DNA of 64,000 nucleotides from positions 1 through 64,000 of the forward strand of contig NZ_WJFC01000024.1 in assembly GCF_009725235.1 (NCBI RefSeq). The letters run 5' to 3'. The notes beneath the pieces were generated by a model. That model saw only the letters and a program-made list of their open reading frames with translations, was not told the origin of the DNA and did not search any database. This DNA comes from Scytonema sp. UIC 10036 (GTDB lineage Bacteria; Cyanobacteriota; Cyanobacteriia; Cyanobacteriales; Nostocaceae). Within the stretch, counting starts at the first letter, position 1. Every line of letters begins with the position of its first letter. Below are positions 43,894 to 51,665 of this stretch, in pieces. A program made the position numbers and the translations under genes.

Positions 43894-44115
43894 ATGTCCT
43901 CTTTGGTAGAAATCGAAACAGCAATTAAACAACTTCCAGAAAACGAAATTCGCCAACTTGCCACATGGATTCAGACATACTTAGATGAAGCATGGGATCG
44001 GCAAATAGAAGTAGATTTAAAATCTGGTAAATTAAACAACCTAATTGCTAAAGCAGAAGCTGACATTGCAGCTAATAACGTGAGGGATCTTGATGAAGTC
44101 CTTAACGACACCTGA
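43894..44115 (+). CDS. Small antitoxin-like protein
   Basis: This 73-residue helical protein (ETAIKQLPENEIRQLATWIQ, and so on, ending NNVRDLDEVLNDT) resembles the antitoxins that precede RelE-like toxins in cyanobacteria. It overlaps the next start by about 23 nt, a typical TA arrangement. The toxin is broken, so this antitoxin is now solitary. Confidence 0.65.
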   Translation: MSSLVEIETAIKQLPENEIRQLATWIQTYLDEAWDRQIEVDLKSGKLNNLIAKAEADIAANNVRDLDEVLNDT

Positions 44116-44302
44116 TTTTTGGCAAGCATATGCTGCTTTGTCTTCTGAGATAAAAGAGCAGGCTCAAAAAGCATACCAGCTTGGGACATTGGGCTGTGCG
44201 ATACGGCTGTCTTCCGTTAGCGCTTACGCTATCGCTGATGTTTCAAGTTGCTTCGCACGCTCAAATATCCCCTTTACGATTAAGCTTTACCGGAACGCTT
44301 AA
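44093..44302 (+). pseudogene. RelE-like toxin, N-terminal fragment
   Basis: The first 29 codons (LTTPDFWQAYAALSSEIKEQ, then AQKAYQL) match the start of ParE/RelE-fold toxins, but the rest of the frame (GTLGCAIRLSSVSAYAIADV, and so on) does not continue the fold. The breakpoint is near 44180. A stretch of unrelated sequence replaces the C-terminus. Confidence 0.65.
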
Positions 44303-44520
44303 CGTAGTGCGTCGAGCTGTTCCCAAATTTCAACGTCTCTCGCTGTGAAGAAATACCTTTTTTTTTACCTGGCTTGTTAGAGAAATCCGCAGATGTTCAA
44401 ATACCAGAACGTGAAGGAAGAAGTAACCCGCGAGTAGTTAAAAAAACTAGAGCTAAATTTCCTTCCAAGAAACTGATACACAAAGGAACGGGAGCAAAAA
44501 TTGAAACACTCACCTTCAGC

Positions 44521-44742
44521 GCAAGTGTGAGCTTCATCAACAATGACCAATTCCGGACAAGCCCGTAGAAATTCATCACGCCGACTGTCAGATTTAATAA
44601 AATCCGTAGAGACAATTGTAAAAGGGTATAAATCGAACAGCGATTGTCCCAAACGACAATTTTGTTGCAAGCGAGTCACCGTACTTGGCAACACCAACTC
44701 TGCTTCAATATGAAACTTGTTTCGCAACTCTAGAGTACTTTA
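44521..44742 (-). pseudogene. SNF2/DEAH-type helicase fragment
   Basis: Leftward translation from 44742 gives [37 protein letters not shown] and [17 protein letters not shown], helicase motif II with DEAH. This resembles the SNF2-like helicases of phage-defence clusters (such as DISARM DrmD), but only about 70 residues remain and both ends are lost. The region to its left is unrelated sequence. Confidence 0.6.
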
Positions 44743-44818
44743 ATTAAAGACCCTACAGCAAAAGTCATAAATTATACGATTTTGGATTTTGAATTTTGGC
44801 TCGACATTGGTTCTCAAC

Positions 44819-44925
44819 TATAGCGGTTTTCAATTGGGTACAATACATAAAAAGTTTTGGAACCGCAGATGAACGCAGATGGACGCGGATAAATTTGTAC
44901 TTCAATAAGAGTGAAAACCGCTATA
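44819..44925. repeat. Family 3 palindromic repeat, complete copy
   Basis: The perfect 14-bp terminal inverted repeats TATAGCGGTTTTCA and TGAAAACCGCTATA enclose AACCGCAGATGAACGCAG. The length is 107 bp. A diverged relative lies at 10857-10963. No direct duplication flanks it. Confidence 0.65.
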
Positions 44926-44935
44926 TTACTAAAGA

Positions 44936-45265
44936 TTACCTAGACACAACTCGTGTTTGAGCTTGTAAGTCAGATTGAGGTTTGCTTGTCACTACAATCT
45001 CTACATCTTGACCTAGTGCATTCAAGAAGCGAAATAGGCGCACAGTCGAAAATTCTGATAATTTTCCCGTCATTAAAGCAGAAACCTTTGCTCGATCAAT
45101 TCCTAAAAGTTCTGCTGCTTCAGCCTGCGTTATTTGTTGTGTAGTAATAATGTTACTAATCTTGCGTACAAGTTCAGCTTTTAACAGTAATTCATCAGGG
45201 TTTTCTAGACCCAAATCGGCAAATACATTACCGCTACTTGCTTGTACTTTAATTTCCTCAGTCAT
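44936..45265 (-). CDS. XRE/HTH antitoxin-type regulator
   Basis: This 109-residue protein has a helix-turn-helix (QITQAEAAELLGIDRAKVSA) and the pattern NPDELLLKAELVRKI, as in HigA2/HTH_37 antitoxins, in which the toxin gene normally lies upstream. Here the region upstream (45266-45467) is transposase debris, so the toxin seems lost. Length is normal for the family. Confidence 0.8.
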   Translation of the reverse strand: MTEEIKVQASSGNVFADLGLENPDELLLKAELVRKISNIITTQQITQAEAAELLGIDRAKVSALMTGKLSEFSTVRLFRFLNALGQDVEIVVTSKPQSDLQAQTRVVSR

Positions 45266-45389
45266 TCTTTTTCTCCGTGTTGGGTGGCAAAATAACGGTA
45301 ACTGTAAAAGTCTGATTAAGCAAAATTATCAGTTTGTGTCAGCAGTTGCAGTTGGTTTTCTGCTTCTCTCCGTAATTGTTTGGCTTGTT

Positions 45390-45467
45390 CCTTATCCGTT
45401 TTACCACTTTTTCTTCTTGAGTTGACAGTTCTATCGGTGGGTTCCAAACTATAGGACGCATAGTCAT
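45390..45467 (-). pseudogene. Transposase N-terminal fragment
   Basis: Leftward from ATG 45467 the frame gives MRPIVWNPPIELSTQEEKVV then KRIR, the start of a cyanobacterial transposase type recalled from similar genes (family not certain). The frame then diverges. A second frame on the same stretch gives DKEQAKQLRREAENQLQLL, so the sequence is a mosaic. The gap 45468-46050 shows nothing recognisable. Confidence 0.4.
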
Positions 45468-46050
45468 TGTACTCCTAATACTCTTTTCTCCTTATCTTTG
45501 AGTTCACTAAAACATGGGCTTTTTGTCAACTACAATACTCCACAACTCCATTGCATAACCATCCATTCATTCATCACCCGTGCTTAAGAAGGCGGTGCTG
45601 CTTTCATCATCTACTCTTCGACGAGTCTATTTTATTTTCATAGTATTTCTAGATTTTTTTGGCTTTGTCTGGTGGTTCAAGCGTTTGTTATTTATCATGC
45701 TTAGTCAGTTTCACGTAAATCCGGATATGTCTATTCACCACAATGCCACTAGAAAAATTGATGTCATTTCATGACTTAGTATCAGGTTCAATCCCGTCAG
45801 GAACGCTATCAAAGCCGCCTACAAGAAGATAGTACGATCGCACTCTATTTTTCCCAAGTCTTAGTTTGTACTCAAAGAGTGCTATCTACAAGTCTATTGA
45901 TATTAATTGTCATCGACAAGCACATCAAATGCTCGCGCTCTCAATGCTATCAAACCAAGATCTTTGCCGTATTTGAGTTCCTTGTCGTGCTATACACAGT
46001 ATGCCGGATTTGTCAATATCTTCTACTGAACCGGCGCTCTAGCAGCTTTT

Positions 46051-46431
46051 ATGCGTCGTATTAATATATGTGAAGAACGTGGTAGTGGTATTGACAAAGT
46101 GGTTGATGTGGTTGAAGTATTTCAGTTACCAGCCCCAGCTTTTAAGGTAACAGAGAGCCATACTCAAGCTATTTTATTTGCTTATAAGAAGTTAGCAGAT
46201 ATGGACAAGGAAGACAGAATAAGAGCGTGTTATCAGCATGCTTGTTTGCGATTTGTATCTAACGAACAAATGACTAATTCTTCATTGCGAAAAAGATTTT
46301 CAATTTCCTCAGAGAATGCCTCGATTGCCTCACGTATTATCACAGACACAATAAAGGCGGGGTTGATCAAACCTTACGATCCAAGTAGTGAATCTAAAAA
46401 ACACACAAAGTATGTTCCTTTTTGGGCTTAA
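46051..46431 (+). pseudogene. AlbA_2/HATPase_c_4 regulator, C-terminal remnant
   Basis: The frame encodes INICEERGSGIDKVVDVVEV (GSGIDKVV is the ATP-lid motif of the HATPase_c_4 domain) and RIRACYQHACLRFV, followed by a winged-helix-like end (MTNSSLRKRFSISSENASIA, GLIKPYD). Full-length proteins have an N-terminal AlbA_2 (Schlafen-type) domain and total about 450-480 residues. Here only the last 126 remain and no start region was found upstream. Confidence 0.7.
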
Positions 46432-46495
46432 CTAGCTTTTGAGCTTCGAGTTTTATTTGACGGTTATTTGACTTGAGATGGTGGGCGTTACCCAT

Positions 46496-46680
46496 CTAGC
46501 CCTGTCAAGGTGGATCAAAACTTTAGGAAATTAATAGCTTTCTCACCTCTTACCTCAGCGTACTCTGCGTCTCGGCGGTTAAATAAATTACTTTTGAACC
46601 GCAGAGGACGCTCCAGAGCACAGAGAGGGAATATGAGCAATTGCTAATCAAAATTTTATAAGTCACCTTGACAATCCTAG
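46496..46680. mobile_element. MITE family 2, full copy, with 10-bp target duplication
   Basis: The 185-bp palindromic element starts CTAGCCCTGTCAAGGTG and ends CACCTTGACAATCCTAG (17-bp terminal inverted repeats, 14 matches). The perfect direct repeat CGTTACCCAT flanks it (46486-46495 and 46681-46690). A partial copy lies at 8849-8985. Inner parts carry GCGTCTCGGCGGTT with AACCGCAGAGGAC. Confidence 0.85.
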
Positions 46681-46740
46681 CGTTACCCATCTTAGCTTTG
46701 TACCATATTTATTAAATGATTAAATTTATTCCTATTTACG

Positions 46741-47496
46741 ATGCCATCTCCTTTACCTGGGATGAATCCTTATCTGGAAAACCCAGAATTGTGGTCAGAA
46801 TTTCATAGCCGGATGATTGTGGCGATCGCTGATGCTCTTGACGATCGCCTCAGTCGAGATTACCGTGTTGCTGTGGAAAAGCGGGTATATTTGAGCGAAG
46901 CAGAGGAAAGTGTGTTGGTTGGCATTCCCGATGTATCTGTTACTGCTTCTGTGCCAAAGAAAACTCAAGCGACAACTTCTGCTACCATGGTTCAACCTGT
47001 CAACATTGAGATTCCAATTGCAGAGGAAGTTCAAGAGCGTTTTCTAGAAATTCGCGAAGGAAATACTGGAACCGTCATCACGACTATCGAGGTGCTATCA
47101 CCTAAAAATAAACGCACTGGTGAAGGACGCAGTACTTATCTGCAAAAGCGACAAAAAATTCTTACGAGTGCGACTCACTTAATAGAAATAGATTTACTGC
47201 GGGGAGGTGAACCACTTCCCATGATTGGTGCAATTCCATCCGATTATCGGATTTTAATAAGTCGAAGCCCTCAACGTCCGAAAGCTCAACTCTACGCCTT
47301 TAACTTGAGACAACCGATACCAGCTTTTCCAATTCCTTTACGTCCTGAAGAACCAGAGCCATTGTTGGAATTGCAACCCTTGCTACATCGGGTGTACGAT
47401 CGCGCTCGGTTAGAACTGGCGATCGACTACAATACACCTTGCATTCCCAAGTTATCTCTAGAAGATGATACTTGGCTGCGAAGTTTCATCTCCTAA
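46741..47496 (+). CDS. DUF4058 family protein
   Basis: This 251-residue protein begins MPSPLPGMNPYLENPELWSE, the DUF4058 signature, with YRVAVEKRVYLSEAEESVLVG and EIREGNTGTVITTIEVLSP. The LSPKNKRTGEGRSTYLQKRQ segment fits a PD-(D/E)XK-like fold (E in TIEVLSPxNK), so a nuclease role is possible but not shown. The family is multi-copy in cyanobacteria. It is convergent with the Rieske gene. Confidence 0.85.
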   Translation: MPSPLPGMNPYLENPELWSEFHSRMIVAIADALDDRLSRDYRVAVEKRVYLSEAEESVLVGIPDVSVTASVPKKTQATTSATMVQPVNIEIPIAEEVQERFLEIREGNTGTVITTIEVLSPKNKRTGEGRSTYLQKRQKILTSATHLIEIDLLRGGEPLPMIGAIPSDYRILISRSPQRPKAQLYAFNLRQPIPAFPIPLRPEEPEPLLELQPLLHRVYDRARLELAIDYNTPCIPKLSLEDDTWLRSFIS

Positions 47497-47502
47497 AAAA
47501 AA

Positions 47503-48993
47503 TCAATCATTGCGGGCGTGTTCAAACTCATAAATATAGAAGAGTCGGCTAAATCTCTTAATTTGGTATCCCACGATAGCAAATAGAATCGCGCCTCCAA
47601 TTGCCCACCAGAAAGCTGCAGGAGGGATAGTAGTTAGAATCGAGCCACTTGTTTGCTGGAAGTTTGCGATTGCAGCTTTCACAGCTATAGCTCGTGCATC
47701 CACAATGACCCCCACAAGCAAACACACAGCAGCAGCTATATAAGCCAATACAGAGAGACGATTGAAATTTTTCAGAGCATCCTGGCAAACCTTACAGTGT
47801 TGAGTATGAGTTGTCCACACATCAAAAAGCTTCTGCTTGTCCGCCTCTTCTAGAGCCAAACCATCTTCCGAAACCCAAGGAACACCGCCTCCAGCTCTTG
47901 TTTCCAGCCACTGGCGAAACGTAATTACCATTTTATCTTGGGGATTTGGAGTATAAACTGCATTGAGCCATTTGTCCTTTCGTCGTCCCAGAATCTTCTG
48001 TTGATAGTGAAGGAACACCAAATCTTGATGTAAGAATAAAGAAGACAACACGTGACCCAACCAAATTGGCATGGGTAGTCCAAAAATCCCCAAACCTTTT
48101 GGCTTTTGCCCTGCATCATTCTTCACTAACACTTGGCATCCGATGTGACGACACCATCCCGGACGAGTCGGGGTAGCATACAATGCTAGTATAAGCTTTC
48201 CGCCATCCGTATTGCTTGAGACAATCCTCATGTGACATGGCGGTTGAAAGTCATGAACTGCTTGTTCAATATTAGGAGCCGTTGGTGTAATTTCAAAAGA
48301 AAAACCTTCTTGAGTAGACACATTCCGCACTAGATTCATGTTATAGTACTTGGCATCCTTATAGCGACTTCCAACAAGTCCGTGGTGAGAGACAGGGACA
48401 TGAGCGGGATCTGCCACATTCTCCATGAAAAAGTCCCATCCATAGGGAAGATCGCGTACATTCCAAAATAGCTGTACCGCTTTGTCTGAGCCATTTTCAA
48501 GCTCTGGTATGATTCGCGGTGACCTCAATTGACTTTCCTGTTGGGCTTGCGAACCTGATTCTGACCATACCCACAGCAACCCTTGGCATTCTTGAGTGGG
48601 ATAAGCGGTAGCGCACGACCTCGTGTTTGAGCAATTCTTTGCCTCAGTTTGCTCATTTTGTGATTGAGGAATGTTGACACAATTCCCTTGAGAATCAAAA
48701 CGCCAAGCGTGATACGCGCACAAAAGTGTCCCGTCAGATTCAACACGACCTTCTGAAAGCGGAACCAATCGATGGGGACAACAATCTTCAAAACAACGCC
48801 ATTTACCAGCCCCATCCCGCCACAAGACAATCTCTTTTCCTAGTAACTGCATTGCGTGGGGACGAGAAGAGTCCAAGAAATCTACAACAGCTACCGGATA
48901 CCACTGTTTAGTCCACTGAAATACCTCTTCTTGCTGGTGAAATTGTTCGACAGCATCACGTATATTTCCTGGCAGACTCATCTCAGTAGCCAC
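47503..48993 (-). CDS. Rieske oxygenase, pheophorbide a oxygenase (PaO)-like
   Basis: This 496-residue protein has an N-terminal Rieske centre (CCPHRLVPLSEG and LCAYHAWRFD supply Cys/His pairs), a mononuclear iron site (ENVADPAHVPVSHHG: Glu/Asp and two His) and a C-terminal CKVC (redox-active pair in PaO/TIC55-type enzymes). Two membrane helices follow at the end (LAYIAAAVCLLVGVIVD and AAFWWAIGGAILFAIVGY). PaO-like enzymes act in chlorophyll or related tetrapyrrole breakdown; the cyanobacterial substrate is unknown. It is likely a thylakoid or plasma-membrane enzyme needing ferredoxin. A repeat remnant lies upstream. Confidence 0.88.
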   Translation of the reverse strand: MATEMSLPGNIRDAVEQFHQQEEVFQWTKQWYPVAVVDFLDSSRPHAMQLLGKEIVLWRDGAGKWRCFEDCCPHRLVPLSEGRVESDGTLLCAYHAWRFDSQGNCVNIPQSQNEQTEAKNCSNTRSCATAYPTQECQGLLWVWSESGSQAQQESQLRSPRIIPELENGSDKAVQLFWNVRDLPYGWDFFMENVADPAHVPVSHHGLVGSRYKDAKYYNMNLVRNVSTQEGFSFEITPTAPNIEQAVHDFQPPCHMRIVSSNTDGGKLILALYATPTRPGWCRHIGCQVLVKNDAGQKPKGLGIFGLPMPIWLGHVLSSLFLHQDLVFLHYQQKILGRRKDKWLNAVYTPNPQDKMVITFRQWLETRAGGGVPWVSEDGLALEEADKQKLFDVWTTHTQHCKVCQDALKNFNRLSVLAYIAAAVCLLVGVIVDARAIAVKAAIANFQQTSGSILTTIPPAAFWWAIGGAILFAIVGYQIKRFSRLFYIYEFEHARND

Positions 48994-49046
48994 AGGTACT
49001 CCTTATTCTTAATAAAACAACCTCTCTTAAAGAATTTTAACACAAC

Positions 49047-49091
49047 CAATACGGATATTAGTAGGTTGGGTTGAGGAACGAAACCCAACAA
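49047..49091. repeat. MITE family 1, core fragment
   Basis: CAATAC is followed by the core GTAGGTTGGGTTGAGGAACG and GAAACCCAAC, then the match ends. Neither the right terminus nor a duplication remains. The rest of the gap 48994-49316 has no recognised feature. Confidence 0.65.
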
Positions 49092-49316
49092 ACACATTTT
49101 TATTCTTTAAGCAAAACTGTTACTTTTGTGTCAGCTTCGGGAACTCTATCAATAGAGTTCATGTAACGGTAATCTCAGTAGTGCATTTCCCGTAAATGAG
49201 TCTTATAAATTAATTTTGCTTTCCGAGTTTTTACTGGTGTTATTTGCCCTGCACTAGAGTAGCTACTGTTTCTGAACTTTGTTGTAAACACCATTTAGGG
49301 TTTTGAGAATCAGCAT

Positions 49317-50606
49317 ATGGATAAATCCATTATTCAATTGGTTGACGAGTTACCATCTGACAATATTACTGTCAAAGTTTTAAAGGCACTGGATTACGTA
49401 GCACCAGGGCAGTGGAATAATCTGGTAGGATTTGACAACAGTATCCGTGCAATTACTGGAGAAACCAATCCCCAAGTCATTCAGCAAATTCGCGATCGCG
49501 CTATTGTTCTGTACCACGATCCTCAACAAGGCTACCAAGCTGCCATCAAACTTTATCAAACGATTGATAGCGCAGATACAGCTATGGCAACTGCTGCTTT
49601 AGCCAACAAAGTAGGTGAGAAAATCGGTTTTCTTTCCTTCTTAAGCAAAATTACACCAAAAGCTGACGTCACTCAAACAATTGATTTAGTCCTGAAAGTA
49701 GCTGTCGAAATTATTGCATTCTCCAAACTCAATGGCATTCCCCAACCCAACCCACAAGAATTTGTCAATACTCTCACAAATAACTATAAAGATGCATCTC
49801 TGATGCGGATGGTTGCTTTAGTTTGTTTGGATGGAGTTTTGCCCTTAGGTCCTGACTTTCTCAGCAAGATACAGGAAGTGATAAGTGGTGCAAATACTGA
49901 CGCGATCGCTCAAAATCCTATCTTTTCAAGCATCAACAACTTTCTACCAGGCAGCAATCCTTCTGATAAAGTGGGTTTTATCACTCAGGGTTTCAACTCC
50001 GTGCAAGGCTGGATGAATAACTTAGTCTCAAAAACTGGTGTAACTCCCCAATCAATTTTTAGTCATCTAGGCAATTTTATTCAGATGGCTGATGATAATT
50101 TAGACTTTGTGGCAGCATTCCTAGATCAAACCACCAATTACTACGAGCATACAGGAATTCAAACTGTGGCTCGCAGTCTGATTTTACAAGCTCATACTTT
50201 AGTCAAACAAGAAGTTCAAGAACAGCCACCAACGTCCCGTGCTATAAAAACTGATAACGATCGGTATGCAGAGGGGACAAAAGTAGAGGTTTGGGATAGT
50301 GAAGATGAGGAGTGGTACAAGGCTACTGTTGAACAAGTCAAAGGTAACCGTTACTTTATTCAGTATAGTGGTTACGATTCCTCTGATAACGAGTGGGTTG
50401 AAGAAGACGATATTCGGATACGCGATCGCCACTCATCTGATGACGGTGAATATAGAGTAGGTCAAAAGGTAAAAGTTTGGGATGAGGAAGAAGAGGAGTG
50501 GTATTCTGCAACAATTGGTAAAATCAAAAGTCAGCAATATTTTGTGCATTACATCGGTTACGACTCATCCTATGATGAATGGGTTGATGAGGAAGAAGTT
50601 TGTTAA
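49317..50606 (+). CDS. Protein with two tandem chromo/Tudor-knot-like domains
   Basis: This 429-residue protein has a helical N-terminal part of about 300 residues, with no signature. At the end are two near-repeated units: VEVWDSEDEEWYKATVEQVK / YFIQYSGYDSSDNEWVEEDD and VKVWDEEEEEWYSATIGKIK / YFVHYIGYDSSYDEWVDEEE. This W-x-A-x-V, H/Q-Y-x-G-Y, D-E-W-V pattern is that of Tudor-knot/chromo-barrel domains, which in eukaryotes bind methylated histone tails or nucleic acid. Such domains are uncommon in bacteria; the ligand here is unknown. The start ATG at 49317 is standard. A MITE copy lies 19 bp downstream. Confidence 0.75.
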   Translation: MDKSIIQLVDELPSDNITVKVLKALDYVAPGQWNNLVGFDNSIRAITGETNPQVIQQIRDRAIVLYHDPQQGYQAAIKLYQTIDSADTAMATAALANKVGEKIGFLSFLSKITPKADVTQTIDLVLKVAVEIIAFSKLNGIPQPNPQEFVNTLTNNYKDASLMRMVALVCLDGVLPLGPDFLSKIQEVISGANTDAIAQNPIFSSINNFLPGSNPSDKVGFITQGFNSVQGWMNNLVSKTGVTPQSIFSHLGNFIQMADDNLDFVAAFLDQTTNYYEHTGIQTVARSLILQAHTLVKQEVQEQPPTSRAIKTDNDRYAEGTKVEVWDSEDEEWYKATVEQVKGNRYFIQYSGYDSSDNEWVEEDDIRIRDRHSSDDGEYRVGQKVKVWDEEEEEWYSATIGKIKSQQYFVHYIGYDSSYDEWVDEEEVC

Positions 50607-50625
50607 CAACAAGCTCTCTTCAACC

Positions 50626-50759
50626 CAATACTGCTCGGATAAGCGTTTTTGTAGGTTGGGTTGAGGAACGAAACCCAACAAATCCTGATAAGTGTTGGGT
50701 TTCGTTCCTCAACCCAACCTACCTTAAATTTGAATTTTTAGCTTAACCGACAAGTATTG
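50626..50759. mobile_element. MITE family 1, copy E (reverse), with 10-bp target duplication
   Basis: The 134-bp element starts CAATACTGCTCGGATAAG and ends GCTTAACCGACAAGTATTG, the reverse complement of the other copies. The perfect direct repeat CTCTTCAACC flanks it (50616-50625 and 50760-50769). Its two halves pair nearly fully, giving a long hairpin. Confidence 0.93.
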
Positions 50760-51027
50760 CTCTTCAACCAACTCCCGTACCCATATTTCTACAGCAGAAT
50801 TAAAATTCTAGGAGATTGCGATTCGCATTTCGACAACGAACAGCTTATGAAGTGCGATCGCAATTTATCATTTATCGGCAAGCTGTTTTTCCAAAGACTT
50901 TGTACCATATCTATTAAGCAGTCTTCAACAAAAAGTGTTCTATCACAGGTTTAACACTATCAAGTATAATTGTATTTTAACAAGCTGTAACCTTTAAAAG
51001 GTAACGTTTGCGGAGATCTGAGACAAC

Positions 51028-51264
51028 ATGGATAACACACTTTTACAACGCATCACCCATAATCCTGATATCTGCCACGGAAAACCGTGCATTCGAGGAC
51101 TTCGTTACCCAGTTGAGTTAATCTTGGAGCTACTTAGTTCTGGTATGACCACGGAGGAAATTTTGGAAGATTATGACGACATAGAGTATGAAGATATTCT
51201 GGCTGTTTTGTTGTTTGCAGCTCGACTTAGTCAGGTTAAAAGTATTCATAAAATTGCCTCATGA
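51028..51264 (+). CDS. DUF433-family antitoxin
   Basis: This 78-residue protein (RITHNPDICHGKPCIRGLRY then LLSSGMTTEEILEDYDDIEY) matches DUF433, a small HTH protein that pairs with DUF5615 toxins. It overlaps the next gene by 4 bp (ATGA). It may also repress its own operon. Confidence 0.88.
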   Translation: MDNTLLQRITHNPDICHGKPCIRGLRYPVELILELLSSGMTTEEILEDYDDIEYEDILAVLLFAARLSQVKSIHKIAS

Positions 51265-51614
51265 AATTTCTTGTAGATGCTCAGTTACCGATTCGCCTTG
51301 CGCGTTTCCTACAAACTTCAGGCTACGATACAATTCATACCAGAGATTTACCTAGGCAAAACGCTACTTCCGATACTGAAATTAATGTTATATCAATTCA
51401 AGAAAATCGAATTGTAGTTACCAAAGATTCAGATTTTGTCAACACTTTCTTAACTGTTCAGCAACCCTATAAACTACTTTTAATTACAACAGGGAACATC
51501 AAGAACTCAGAACTTGAAACCCTGTTTTCAGCAAACTTTCAATCTTTAGTTGAACTTTTTAAAGAGCACTCCTACATTGAAATGAGCCAGGATTCCATGA
51601 TTGTGCATTTGTAG
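51261..51614 (+). CDS. DUF5615 PIN-like toxin
   Basis: This 117-residue protein (MKFLVDAQLPIRLARFLQTS, IVVTKDSDFVNTFL) has the DUF5615/Mut7-C-like PIN fold with acidic residues Asp6 and later Asp-x-Asp (KDSDF) for metal. It overlaps its DUF433 antitoxin. Probably an RNase; complete. Confidence 0.85.
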   Translation: MKFLVDAQLPIRLARFLQTSGYDTIHTRDLPRQNATSDTEINVISIQENRIVVTKDSDFVNTFLTVQQPYKLLLITTGNIKNSELETLFSANFQSLVELFKEHSYIEMSQDSMIVHL

Positions 51615-51665
51615 TCTTAGTCAAGATTTTATACGCTCAACTTTGTCGCTGCCAAAAATTAAGTG

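Noticed and set aside
45580..45774. A 64-codon hydrophobic frame in the decayed zone
   Set aside because: No start signal, no recognised pattern, and it lies among gene fragments; not supported as a gene.
45780..45830. GGTTCAATCCC, resembling a tRNA T-arm
   Set aside because: No acceptor, anticodon or D-arm pairing could be built around it.
50757..50954. A 65-codon frame overlapping the end of MITE copy E
   Set aside because: It starts within the MITE end, has no ribosome-binding site and no recognisable pattern.
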